DNA from: Amycolatopsis methanolica 239
GTDB lineage: Bacteria; Actinomycetota; Actinomycetes; Mycobacteriales; Pseudonocardiaceae
Assembly: GCF_000739085.1 (NCBI RefSeq)
Contig: NZ_CP009110.1
Span: forward strand, 6,882,001-6,946,000
Reading direction: 5' to 3'
Length of the DNA stretch: 64,000 nucleotides
In this document: positions 24,792 through 32,553 of the stretch, in pieces
Layout of the letters: each line of letters begins with the position of its first letter
Position numbering within the stretch: the stretch's first letter is position 1
Notes under the pieces: model-generated
What the model was told of the DNA's origin: nothing
Databases searched by the model: none
Seen by the model: the letters and a program-made list of their open reading frames with translations, nothing else
Program-made: the position numbers and the translations under genes

Positions 24792-26024
24792 ATGGGCAAG
24801 CTGACCAACCGCGCCAGGGCGAAGGCCGACTACCTCTGGTTCATCGGTTCCCGCGAGTGGCCCGTGTTCGTCTCCGCGCTCGGCGTGCTGCTCGGCCTGG
24901 TCACGCTCGTGCCCAGCGCCGTCGGCATCGTGCTGTCGGTGATCGCGCTCGTGCTCGGCGTCCTGACCCTCGCCCGCGACGTCCGGATGCTCCGCGGGCG
25001 CTGGGCCGCCTGGGAGTTCGCCACGATCGCCGCGCCGTTCCCACACGCGGACGTCCCACCTCCGGCGAGCTACCCCGATGCCCGGTACCTCGAGGTGCCC
25101 GGTCGCGGAACCGCCCTGGTCAGCGACGCCATCGACCGGGCACTGTGGACACAGCGGTGCCCGGTCGAGGTCGCGCCGGACCCCTACCGCCTGCCCGGCG
25201 AGCTGAAGGCGACCGCGCCGTATGTGCTGCCGCTGCGCGCGCACGGCCGGCTGCTGTTCAACGGCAGGGTCGTCGGGATGCGGGGCGAACCGCTGCCGTC
25301 GGTCGGGCGCGGCGCGCCGATCCGGCTGCAGCGCACCCGGTTCTTCGACGCCCAGTGCTCCAACGAGCTGGCCATCCTGCGCATCGCCCGCCGGGACACC
25401 GACGAGGTCTTCGACCTGCGGCGGCAGATGATGGTCGACACCGCGGGCCGCCTGCACACGCTGGCCGAGAGCAGGCTGGCGGACGTCGTCGGCGTGTCGA
25501 CGGTGGCCATCACGACCGACGGCTGGGTGCTGGTGGTGCTCCAGTCCAACCGGAATTCGGCCAGCCAGTCGCTGCTCGCCCCGTCGGGCAGCGGGTCGCT
25601 GGAGCCGCGGGATCTCGGCGGTGACGACCTGCACGACGTCGTCCGCGCCGGGATGGAGCGCGAGCTGTGCGAGGAGACCGGGCTGCGCCGCGACGAGATC
25701 ATGCGCACGACGATCACCGGGTTCGCGCGCTGGATGGACCGCGGCGCGAAGCCGGAGTTCTTCGGGCTGACGGAGTTGTCCGCGACGCGGCAGGACCTCC
25801 TGGCCCGCAGGCCGAGCCGGTCGGAGCGCGAATTCACGGCCGCGACGCGGTTCGTGGAGGTCGACCTCGCCGCGTACGGCCGGGAACTGGCCGGCGGCGC
25901 GGATCTGCCGTCCCTGCCCGCGGGGCTGACCGACAGCGGTTCGGTGCCGCTGCTGCTGGCCTTGCGGGCGGCCGCGCGGTGGACGGTGAGCGCCCCGGGG
26001 GAGGAGTACCGTGTTCACCCCTGA
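24792..26024 (+). CDS. Membrane-anchored Nudix-like protein
   Basis: 410 residues. Two closely spaced hydrophobic segments near the N-terminus (WPVFVSALGVLLGLVTLV and GIVLSVIALVLGVLTL) are followed by a basic loop and a soluble domain. Around residue 290 there is a Nudix box, RAGMERELCEETGL, matching REUxEExGU; the upstream part fits Gx5(E)x7 except that the first Glu is Asp. The region between (residues ~80-280) has no recognised domain. Hydrolysis of a nucleoside-diphosphate-type substrate is inferred. The downstream nucleotidyltransferase gene overlaps it by 14 bp. Confidence 0.65.
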   Translation: MGKLTNRARAKADYLWFIGSREWPVFVSALGVLLGLVTLVPSAVGIVLSVIALVLGVLTLARDVRMLRGRWAAWEFATIAAPFPHADVPPPASYPDARYLEVPGRGTALVSDAIDRALWTQRCPVEVAPDPYRLPGELKATAPYVLPLRAHGRLLFNGRVVGMRGEPLPSVGRGAPIRLQRTRFFDAQCSNELAILRIARRDTDEVFDLRRQMMVDTAGRLHTLAESRLADVVGVSTVAITTDGWVLVVLQSNRNSASQSLLAPSGSGSLEPRDLGGDDLHDVVRAGMERELCEETGLRRDEIMRTTITGFARWMDRGAKPEFFGLTELSATRQDLLARRPSRSEREFTAATRFVEVDLAAYGRELAGGADLPSLPAGLTDSGSVPLLLALRAAARWTVSAPGEEYRVHP

Positions 26025-26733
26025 CAGCCGGTCGCGGCTGCGCGACTCGCTGATCGCGTCGGCCCGCTCGGACGACCGGATCAGCGGCGCCGCGCTGACC
26101 GGTTCCGCCTCGGTTGGACGAGAGGACCAGTGGTCGGACATCGACTTGGCGCTCGCGGTGGCGGCCGACCGCGATCAGGTCCTGATGGACTGGACCGACC
26201 GGATGTACCGCGACCACGGCGCCGTCCACCACCTGGATCTCGGCGTGTTCCGGGTGTTCCTGCTGCCGGACACGCTGCAGGTCGACATCGCGTTCTGGCC
26301 GGAATCCGAGTTCGGGCCGACCGGTCCGACATTTCGGACGCTGCTCGGGAAGCCGAACGAGTTGCCGCAGGTCTCGCCGCCCGCGGCGGAGCATCTGGTC
26401 GGGATGGCGTGGCTGTACGCGTTGCACGCCCGGTCGTCGATCGCGCGGGGCCGGGTGTGGCAGGCGGAGTACATGATCAGCGGCGCGCGGGACGAGGTGC
26501 TCGCGCTGGCCTGCCTGCGCCACGGGGTGCGCGCCGTGCAGGGGCGCGGGATGGACGACCTGCCGTCCGAGGTCGTGGCGCCGTTCGTGGAGGCCCTGGT
26601 CCGGTCCGTGGAGCCGGCCGAGCTGCGGCGCGCGTTCGGGGTGGTCGTGGAGCTGCTGATCGCCGAGGCCGGCCGCGTGGACGTGTCGCTCGCCGCCCGG
26701 CTGTCGGGACCGCTACGGGAGCTGGTCAGGTGA
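26011..26733 (+). CDS. Nucleotidyltransferase-domain protein
   Basis: 240 residues from a GTG that overlaps the Nudix gene by 14 bp. The Pol-beta-type nucleotidyltransferase signature is clear: ALTGSASVGREDQWSDIDLAL gives GS and DxD, and a third acidic residue lies in LQVDIAFWPESEF. The C-terminal half is helical (EHLVGMAWLYALHARSSIA) like aminoglycoside/streptomycin adenylyltransferase relatives. Substrate unknown. Coupled translation with the Nudix protein suggests both act on related nucleotides, but that is inference. Confidence 0.8.
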   Translation: MFTPDSRSRLRDSLIASARSDDRISGAALTGSASVGREDQWSDIDLALAVAADRDQVLMDWTDRMYRDHGAVHHLDLGVFRVFLLPDTLQVDIAFWPESEFGPTGPTFRTLLGKPNELPQVSPPAAEHLVGMAWLYALHARSSIARGRVWQAEYMISGARDEVLALACLRHGVRAVQGRGMDDLPSEVVAPFVEALVRSVEPAELRRAFGVVVELLIAEAGRVDVSLAARLSGPLRELVR

Positions 26734-26842
26734 CCTCGACCACGTGGAAGTAGCCGACCGGCCTGGGCCCCTCGCTGACCACGACCACCGTTCCGGGCTC
26801 GATGCGGTACGAACCCGAGTTCTCAACGACGAGCCAGCGCCG
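26726..26842 (-). pseudogene. 3' remnant of an unidentified gene
   Basis: On the minus strand, 38 codons read WLVVENSGSYRIEPG, then TVVVVSEGPRPVGYFH and VVEVT to a stop at 26726, overlapping the end of the plus-strand nucleotidyltransferase. Codon choice looks genuinely coding, but there is no start and an in-frame stop lies upstream at 26843. It is the tail of a gene whose front is gone, next to the decayed region that follows. Confidence 0.4.
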
Positions 26843-26854
26843 TCAGTGTGCCGG

Positions 26855-27669
26855 TCAGGGCCAGGGCGCTCGTTCGCCGTGGGTGGCGGTGTATTCGGCA
26901 GCGAGCCAGGGGCCCAGATCGTCGATCAGCAGCCCCAGGACCGCCGGGTCGGCGGTGGGTGCGCGGGCGGTCACCGCGGCTTTACGCATCTGGCCAAGTC
27001 GCTCGGGGTAGTAGCGGCCGAAGAGCTCGGCGGATCTGTCCAGGTCGCTCGTCCAGCCGCCCCAGCGGGACATGACCAGCGTGAACCCGGTCCGCACGAG
27101 GCGGCGTGACACCGACCGGCTCAGGGTCCGGCGTTCGTGGTCCGTCGCCGCCGCGGCCGCGCGCTGGCGCCAGCCCGGGAGCAGCGCTGCGAGATTGCCG
27201 TTGGTCTCCCGCGCGAGCAAGGACGTTGGGCGGTAACTGGGCAGGCGCTCGGCGAGGTCGTCGCCCAGGAGAGGCGTGCACAGGCAGGCGACGAAGAAGC
27301 CGCCGTCGTGGCGTTCGGCGTCGCTGAGGAGCGTGCGGACGCCGGCGAGCTGGATGCCGGCGCCGTTGATCTGGGGGAACGCACGGTCGAGTGCGGCCTC
27401 GATCCCCCGGCGTCAGCGCGATCGGCGTCGGTGGGCTCGTCGTGGAAGGCGAGCAGGGCGTCGAGGTCGGAGACCCCGGGGACGGCGGTGCCGCGCGGGA
27501 TGCTGCCGTAGAGGTAGGCGCTGTGCAGGCGCGAGAAAGTCCCAGCGACATGCACCCGCAGTGCCTCGACGACGGGGGCGAACTCGGCGGGCACCCCGTC
27601 CAGAGAACCTTCGCGCGCGATCGTCCCGTCCGACGCCAGACCACGATCGTCCACCAGACCACTGTGCAC
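26855..27669 (-). pseudogene. Nucleotidyltransferase (frameshifted)
   Basis: The first half, from about 27669, reads YLYGSIPRGTAVPGVSDLDALLAF, a nucleotidyltransferase GS...DxD motif. The frame breaks at a run of five C (27405-27412 region). Continuing one frame over gives GIEAALDRAFPQINGAGIQL, LLSDAERHDGGFFVACLCTP and a helical C-terminus ending GERAPWP at 26855. Restoring one base in the homopolymer would make one protein of about 270 residues. It follows the methyltransferase gene and in the present sequence is fused to it by read-through. Confidence 0.65.
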
Positions 27670-27707
27670 AGCTGCGGGCAAGGATCGCAGCCGGGCCAGG
27701 GTGACAG

Positions 27708-28452
27708 TTAGAAGGCGGTAGCGGAGTATGCGGGTACCTTGCCGGGACAGTGCGGTGCTGTAGCTGATGAGCCGGGGGGCCGCGCGCAGCGGCTGGGGGA
27801 AGTCCGCGACTTCCGGGGCGCGGGTGAGCAGTTGCTCTTCGACCAGGGTGAGGCCGGCGTTCCAGGCCTCGGGGGTGCGCGGGTCGTCGAAATCCTGGGC
27901 GGCGGTGATGCCGATGGCCTTGATCGCCGGGTGGTACTTCATCGACCAGGCGGCGAAGCGGGTGTAGCCGTTGATGGCGAGCTCGCCGGTGTCGAAGTGC
28001 GCGGTGAGTTCGCTGGTCAGCCGCCGAAACGTGTCGCCGGGCAGGAACGGCAGCAGGCCCTCGGCGACGATCATCGCCGGCCGGTCGCGCGGCAGCGGGT
28101 CGAGCCAGCCCGGTTCGGTCAGGTCGACGCCGGCGGGCGGGTCGCAGCGGAGAACGCGTGTGTCGAGTCCGCAGCCGAGGTCGAGCACGACGGCGCGGGG
28201 GTGGGCGGCGACGAACTCCCGGACGGCGTCGTCGAGTTTCTTGGCGCGTAGGGCGGTGCCGCAGATGAGGTTGGGTTTGAGCTCAAGTTTGGCGAAGTCG
28301 TAGTCGATCGTGTCGCCGAGCGCGGCGGAGTCGGCGTCGCCGAGGATCGGGCGGGGAAGCTTGCTGTCGAGCGCCCTCGCGTAGAGGGTGAGCAGCAGGG
28401 TCTCGCGGAGCGGATCCAGGTCGAGTCGCAGGCGTTGCACGAGGGTCCTCAC
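27708..28452 (-). CDS. SAM-dependent methyltransferase (LCM/PKS-methyltransferase type), stop codon lost
   Basis: Starts at a GTG overlapping the regulator stop (GTGA). The body carries the SAM-binding motif VVLDLGCGLDTRVLRCDPP, typical of leucine carboxyl methyltransferase-like O-methyltransferases, preceded by a helical cap and followed by AMIVAEGLLPFLPG. It should end near RILRYR followed by a TAA that is still visible at 27708-27710 but out of frame by one base (CGCCTTCTAA). Because of this the open frame runs on into the nucleotidyltransferase down to 27121. I give the natural domain boundary as the end. Substrate unknown. Confidence 0.7.
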
Positions 28453-28904
28453 GGTGCCAGGGGGTTGCGGGCGGCGATGTCCCGCAGCCAGGTCAGGGCG
28501 CGTTGGGCGGAGCGGATGCGCTGGGGGTCGAGGCCGTTGCCACCGGCCAGCGCCATGCCCTCGGCGGCGATGTCGTCGAAGGCGCTGAGGCCGTCGAGCT
28601 TGCGCTGGACCACCTTGTGCCAGGCGTCGTCCTCGATGCGGTAGTAGGTGGTGCGGTCGCCGGGCACCCGCACCTTGCGGATGAGCCCGATGGTGGCCAG
28701 GAAGCGCATGTTCGAGGTCAGCGAAGCACGGCTGGCCTGGATCGCCTCGGCGATCTCGCCCGCGGAGCGCTCGGGCGGGTCGCAGATCATCAGCAGGCCG
28801 AGGATGCGCCCGGTGATCGGCGGTAGCGCCCACTCCTCCACGCAGAAGGTGGCGACCCGCTCCACCCACCGCAGCACCTCGTCCTGGTCGTCCTGATTGG
28901 ACAT
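28449..28904 (-). CDS. MarR/GbsR-type transcriptional regulator
   Basis: 151 residues. Winged helix-turn-helix: ITGRILGLLMICDPPERSAG, then EIAEAIQASRASLTSNMRFL (recognition helix) and the wing VRVPGDRTTYYRI. The arrangement and the WALPPITGRILG opening are those of GbsR-like MarR proteins. Its stop overlaps the methyltransferase start. A 14-bp inverted repeat at 29865-29898, upstream of the neighbouring broken hydrolase, is a candidate binding site. Confidence 0.8.
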   Translation of the reverse strand: MSNQDDQDEVLRWVERVATFCVEEWALPPITGRILGLLMICDPPERSAGEIAEAIQASRASLTSNMRFLATIGLIRKVRVPGDRTTYYRIEDDAWHKVVQRKLDGLSAFDDIAAEGMALAGGNGLDPQRIRSAQRALTWLRDIAARNPLAP

Positions 28905-28998
28905 GCGCTTCTCCTCGGCTGGCTCGTCGCGGCCGTCACTGTGTCATGGCGGCAACCGAGTCGCGGGTGGGTGTCGGGGTGACGGTGGCGAGCCGGGT

Positions 28999-29843
28999 CT
29001 AGCGCAGGTAGCGGTCGAACCAGTCCACGGCCAGCGCCATCGCCTCGTCGAGGCCCGGCCCGGTGTACAGGCCGAGGACGTCGTAGGGCAGCACCTCCAG
29101 CCGTTTCGGCTCGCACGCGCTCTGCGCCTCTTCGAGCATGTGGTACGGGTCCCACCCGCCGTTGGCGATCATCAACAACGGCGTGGGCGACAGCCGGTGG
29201 ATGAGGACCTCCGGCGCGAAGGTGAGCAGGTGCTCGGTGGAGTCGAGGGTCTTCTCGTTGCGGTAGCTGGGGAACATCTCGGCGGCCAGGTCCGGCGTGT
29301 CCCGCACGGTCTCCCCGTCCAGGCTCAGGTGCGGGACCCGGGCACTGGCCCCAATCCTCGTAGCGGCGCCGCCAATCCTGGTCCAGCCGGTCCCGCAGCG
29401 CCTGCACACCGGCGCGCCCGAGCAACCGCTCCAGGTACCGCCAGCCGTTCCACACGCTGGGGCTCTGCACCACGACACACTTCACGCGCCGGTCGAGAAC
29501 CCCGGCCTGGACCGCGACCGAGCCCCCGACGCTGACCCCCCACAACCCGATCCGCTCCGCGTCCACCTCCGGCCGGCTCTGCAGGTAGGAGATCGCGCTG
29601 CGGATAGTCCTGGCCACGAGGGTCACCCTCGCTGGCGCCGACCGTTCGGTAGTCGATCACCAGCACTGCGAACCCGGGGCGCACGAAGTACGGCGCGAAC
29701 ACGGCCAGCGCTTCCTTGACCATCACCCCGCTGTGCCCCAGCACCAGACCGGGAACCGGGTCGTACGCGTCCGGTAGGTACCGGTCACCGGCGCACGAGG
29801 TCCCGAGACTGTTGAACATCACCTGCACAGGACGCGGAGCCAT
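28999..29843 (-). pseudogene. Alpha/beta hydrolase, broken by two frame changes
   Basis: Three frames together cover a hydrolase of the type with GLWGVSVGG at the nucleophile. Frame 1 (from the ATG at 29843) reads SLGTSCAGDRYLPDAYDP and VLVIDYRTVGASEGDPRG. Frame 2 reads IRSAISYLQSRPEVDAERIG through the nucleophile to RRYEDWGQ. Frame 3 reads LLTFAPEVLIHRLSPTPLLM and the C-terminus. The first break near 29610 also lacks the ~10 residues relatives have between GDPRG and IRSAISY, so it is probably a real deletion. The second break near 29350 looks like a single-base change. Confidence 0.7.
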
Positions 29844-29864
29844 CGCCGCACTTTCCTACGAGTT

Positions 29865-29898
29865 GCTAATCATTTCAGGCTGGACTGAAATGACTAGC
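29865..29898. promoter_or_regulatory. Inverted-repeat operator upstream of the broken hydrolase
   Basis: GCTAATCATTTCAG (29865-29878) and CTGAAATGACTAGC (29885-29898) are inverse complements except for one base, with a 6-bp spacer. It is 22 bp upstream of the hydrolase ATG and A+T-rich compared with its surroundings. A MarR/GbsR-type or TetR-type site is likely; the regulator at 28449 is the nearest candidate. Confidence 0.55.
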
Positions 29899-30022
29899 AC
29901 TGTCAAGCCCCAAGTCTTCGAAGTCGGCCACGGAGGATGCGCATAGGTACGGGTGGGGCGCCAGTTCACGGCGATCCCTGAAAGGCACGACCCACGGTGG
30001 TTCCCACATGCCCGGATCGCCG

Positions 30023-30077
30023 GCCGAGGTGATCTCCACCCGGCTTCGGAAGCGGTACCGGGGTCCGGGGCCGAGCC
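30023..30077 (+). repeat. Degenerate left-end repeat of an eroded integrative element (element 0)
   Basis: GCCGAGGTGATCTCC...CGGC followed by GAAGCGGTACCGGGGTCC and a GAGCC block matches the two outer parts of the ~197-bp left-end repeat found at 31422 and 33799; about 140 bp of the middle is missing. Apart from this and the small frames at 30148-30267, the stretch 29900-30340 holds no gene I can support. Confidence 0.5.
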
Positions 30078-30147
30078 TGTGCTCGAATCAGCAGCAGCGG
30101 GCCACACTCCTGCTTGAGGATCTGAGCGTTGAGGGGGCGCTGTTTCG

Positions 30148-30267
30148 GTGGAGTCGTTGGAGTGGTTCCGAGCCGACCCCGCCCGTTGGGCCTCGCTCGA
30201 CTACATCCCCGCACGCGATGAAGAGGGGACCGCGATGACGCGAACCGCGGTCGCCGTGCAGCCGTGA
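30148..30267 (+). CDS. Possible small protein
   Basis: A GTG-started 39-residue frame reading VESLEWFRADPARWASLDY then IPARDEEGTA. Its stop overlaps a GTG (30264) that opens a further frame, VIERLAPDLRPSDAEFLRYL, leading towards the next gene. Codon choice is plausible but there is no strong ribosome-binding site. It may be the tail of a decayed gene. Confidence 0.25.
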   Translation: MESLEWFRADPARWASLDYIPARDEEGTAMTRTAVAVQP

Positions 30268-30340
30268 TCGAGAGGCTGGCGCCCGATTTGAGGCCGTCTG
30301 ACGCCGAGTTCCTCCGCTACCTGCTGCACAGGAGATCGCC

Positions 30341-30589
30341 ATGCATGCGGCGGGGTGGGTGTCCGACGTGTGGTTGCTGTGGCAGGCGAAGATGGCCAAC
30401 TTCGACACGTTCACGGCGCTGGAGACTCAGCTCCTGTTCGCGGCCGGGGTAGCGAAGACGCTGGCCTTCGTGCGCGGGTCCGACCATCCGGAGCGAGACG
30501 CGCTGTTGAGGTTCGCGGACTCCGCCCCGCTCGACGACGGGGACATCCGAGCCTGGCTCGACGGCATGCGGCGCTACCACGGCCTCTGA
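30341..30589 (+). CDS. Small hypothetical protein (element 0 region)
   Basis: 82 residues, MHAAGWVSDVWLLWQAKMAN... rich in Trp/Leu/Ala helices, with FVRGSDHPERDALLRFAD and an acidic C-terminus. The ATG has a very good AGGAG site 6 bases upstream. A frame starting at GTG 30264 could have formed an earlier N-terminus (RPSDAEFLRYLLHRR) but is now out of frame. No family recognised. Lies between the left and right relics of element 0, so it is probably element cargo. Confidence 0.5.
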   Translation: MHAAGWVSDVWLLWQAKMANFDTFTALETQLLFAAGVAKTLAFVRGSDHPERDALLRFADSAPLDDGDIRAWLDGMRRYHGL

Positions 30590-30651
30590 GCATCGAGCCC
30601 CGTCACTGCAGACAGTGTGGGTCGTCCGTCGGCACGGGTACCTTGTGCGGG

Positions 30652-31089
30652 GTGTGGGACATCCTCAACGACCTGGCGGGTTTGTTGGTCGGAGGTCCAT
30701 CCACCGAGCGTGATCCCGGTTGGCGGCGCGAACGTACGTCGCGGAAGCGGCAGAAGGCTTTCGAGTCGGGTGGCGAGATCAGGCTGAGGTGTGCGGCTCG
30801 GTGGCCTGACGGAGGCTTACCGCACTGGCGGATCGGCAGTCTGCGATTGTCCCGAGGCCGGGCACGCTGGTCACCGTATCTCTGTCGAGCGCGTCTTGAA
30901 GGCTTGGACTACCGGGCCGCGACGCCACGGATGACTCGGCGGCGGAGTCTCGGGGAACGATTCCTGCTGGTCCGTACAAATGTCGTGCTGGTCTACGGGT
31001 TGGATGGCGGTCAGCTGGAACTCGCGGTGCAGCGGCGGAACCTGGCCGACTTAGCAAGGCTGTTCGAAATACCCCCGACTGGACGCTGA
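30652..31089 (+). CDS. Hypothetical protein with PH-like C-terminal domain
   Basis: 145 residues from a GTG (VWDILNDLAGLLVGG). After a basic linker (RRERTSRKRQKAFESGGE) the body alternates short strands (HWRIGSLRLSRGRARW, FLLVRTNVVLVYGLDGGQLE) ending in a helix (RRNLADLARLFEI), which suggests a small PH-like or DUF2550-like beta-barrel. Function unknown. It lies just upstream of the right-end relic of element 0, where a complete element would carry its integrase. Confidence 0.55.
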   Translation: MWDILNDLAGLLVGGPSTERDPGWRRERTSRKRQKAFESGGEIRLRCAARWPDGGLPHWRIGSLRLSRGRARWSPYLCRARLEGLDYRAATPRMTRRRSLGERFLLVRTNVVLVYGLDGGQLELAVQRRNLADLARLFEIPPTGR

Positions 31090-31153
31090 TCGAACCGCCG
31101 GGCGACCGGGTGACGCTGACGAGCGGCTCGCGGACCAGCTCTCCCGGCGACGG

Positions 31154-31250
31154 CTTATGGCCCGCAAATGGCACGCGACCCGAGTTGATCAAGACACGAC
31201 GAAGGCCCAGGTCCGGAGTAGACACCCGCTGACCTGGGCCTTCGCGCGAC
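31154..31250 (+). repeat. Right-end relic of element 0 (arm sites plus terminator)
   Basis: This 97-bp stretch is nearly the same as 45767-45863, the end of element 2 between its integrase stop and the tRNA: two ATGGC-type arm repeats, then GAGTTGATCAAGA, then the hairpin with stem CGAAGGCCCAGGT/ACCTGGGCCTTCG. No integrase remains upstream of it. It shows that an element of the element-2 type once ended here. Confidence 0.7.
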
Positions 31251-31292
31251 GAGCGGATGACGGGAATCGAACCCGCGTTCTCAGCTTGGGAA
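31251..31292. repeat. attachment site copy 1 (42-bp tRNA-Gly 3' half)
   Basis: Identical over 42 bp to 33619-33660 and to 45864-45905 inside tRNA-Gly(CCC), covering the acceptor, T-arm, variable loop and anticodon stem/loop. Sequence diverges sharply right after GGGAA in each copy, as expected for an integrase core site. Confidence 0.9.
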
Positions 31293-31377
31293 CCATAGCC
31301 GGAGGCCTGGAAGACGGCCCTGACCTGCGGTTGTTGGTGTGCGCGGGGTACCCCTGTTGACCTTGGTTGACCGGGGC

Positions 31378-31397
31378 ATGTTGTTGGCATGTTGCTG
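31378..31397. repeat. Element 1 left arm-type site
   Basis: ATGTTGTTGGCATGTTGCTG, itself a direct repeat of ATGTTG(T/C)TG, matches 33543-33562 at the other end of element 1 in 19 of 20 positions. It is absent from element 2. Likely bound by the integrase N-terminal domain. Confidence 0.65.
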
Positions 31398-31421
31398 CGG
31401 GCTGCCCCCGCACAGGCTCCT

Positions 31422-31618
31422 GCTGAGGTGATCTCCTCGCGGCGCGGGTTCATCCCTGCCGGGCCGGGTGGTGCCGGTCAAGGGTCTGCCGGAGGCCGCG
31501 AAGCGCCCTTGACCGGTACCACCCGGGCTGGCTGCCCTCGGGCGCGCCGTGAGGAGGTCGCCGGTGGTGCCCCTCCCCTGATCTCCGAAGCGGTGTCGGG
31601 TCCAGGGCGGAGCCCTGG
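31422..31618 (+). repeat. Left-end repeat, element 1 copy
   Basis: About 197 bp highly similar to 33799-33996 in element 2. It contains an 11-bp inverted repeat CCGGTCAAGGG/CCCTTGACCGG and ends in a small hairpin CCAGGGC-gga-GCCCTGG. No coding capacity is evident. Position at the left end of each element and internal hairpins suggest a cis-acting role (origin, transfer site or terminator). Confidence 0.7.
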
Positions 31619-31660
31619 CCGCCGGAGGCCTGATCCATACTTCTTGCGGCACCTCGAAGG

Positions 31661-32050
31661 GTGGGATGCGTCGTGTCGTGGAAGCCGCCGAAGGAATCGC
31701 CAGCGGACAACCCTCGGCTTGAGCGATATCGGCGCCGGGTTGGACGGGTAAGTGATGACCGGGGTCATGAGGGCATGATCCTCGTGGAACCTGAAGTGTG
31801 GTGGACGCAGGTGGGCGGTGCCTTGTGGTGGCGGCGCTGGTCGGCTCCGCGCTACGCCGCTCACGTGTGGATGGCGCTGCCTTGGCTTGAGATTCCCTTC
31901 ACCGACACCTTTGTCGATGACGGGATCCTCGAGGACGAGCTGGACGACTGGGACGCGGGCCGGTTCATGCTGCAGGGGGAGACGCTGGCTGTGGAATGGT
32001 TGAGCCCGAAGGAGTCACGGGAGCTGGCCATTACCGAGTTCGACCTCTGA
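31661..32050 (+). CDS. Hypothetical protein of element 1
   Basis: 129 residues from a GTG (a GTG at 31673 is also possible). Basic N-terminus (NPRLERYRRRVGRV), then an aromatic-rich domain (VEPEVWWTQVGGALWWRRW, RYAAHVWMALPWLEIPF) and an acidic tail (DDGILEDELDDWDAG). No known motif. Its compact, acidic and Trp-rich character would fit an immunity or anti-toxin-like protein, but this is a guess. GAAGG lies just upstream. Confidence 0.5.
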   Translation: MGCVVSWKPPKESPADNPRLERYRRRVGRVSDDRGHEGMILVEPEVWWTQVGGALWWRRWSAPRYAAHVWMALPWLEIPFTDTFVDDGILEDELDDWDAGRFMLQGETLAVEWLSPKESRELAITEFDL

Positions 32051-32065
32051 TGGCGCTACAGTTGC

Positions 32066-32423
32066 GTGTCGGGCCAGTGGGTGGCTGGTGGCTGCGGTGT
32101 CCGGCGCACGGTCCTGGAGGCAGAGATTCGTAGGTCCTGGCGGCGCAAGCCGAGTGCGGATCGTGTCGAGGCCCAAGAGATCGCGGAGCGTGTTGGGAGT
32201 CGAGCGATCCGCCGTGCGCCGGATGCGCTCCGGAGCTTGGCCGACGTGCCCGACCGTTTCGAGGAAGTCGGCGCAAGGGGGAACGGTCTACCAGGTGGTT
32301 GTCGAGGCCTGGCCGGATGATCGCACCGGCAACGTGCTGCGCGTGTGCGTTTCCGTGGATGGTGGCCGAGTCAGCGCGGTGTTTCCTGTGGGGTGGAGCG
32401 ACACCGTCACGCTAACGGACTGA
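32066..32423 (+). pseudogene. Small element-1 gene, frameshifted
   Basis: The first frame reads VLEAEIRRSWRRKPSADRVE... to PDRFEEVG. After a run of five G at about 32276-32281 the next frame continues TVYQVVVEAWPDDRTGNVLR and VCVSVDGGRVSAVFPVGWSD to a stop at 32423. One base change would join them into one protein of about 118 residues. Family unknown. Confidence 0.4.
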
Positions 32424-32466
32424 CGAGGGAGCTTCGGGGTCTGGCTCGGGCACACGATGTCGCGGC

Positions 32467-32530
32467 CCGCCGGCCGGAGCGGAGCGGCAGGCCGAGCGGC
32501 CAGCGGCGCGCTCGCGCGCCGCTCTTGAGA
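32467..32530. repeat. 65-bp palindromic repeat, copy 1
   Basis: GCCGGCCGGAGCGGAGCGGC, followed by AGGCC and the palindrome GGCGCGCTCGCGCGCC, closely matches 34671-34734 in element 2. It lies exactly where the integrase of element 1 should have its N-terminal domain. Confidence 0.6.
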
Positions 32531-32553
32531 AGGAGCGGGATGCGGACCGCTGG

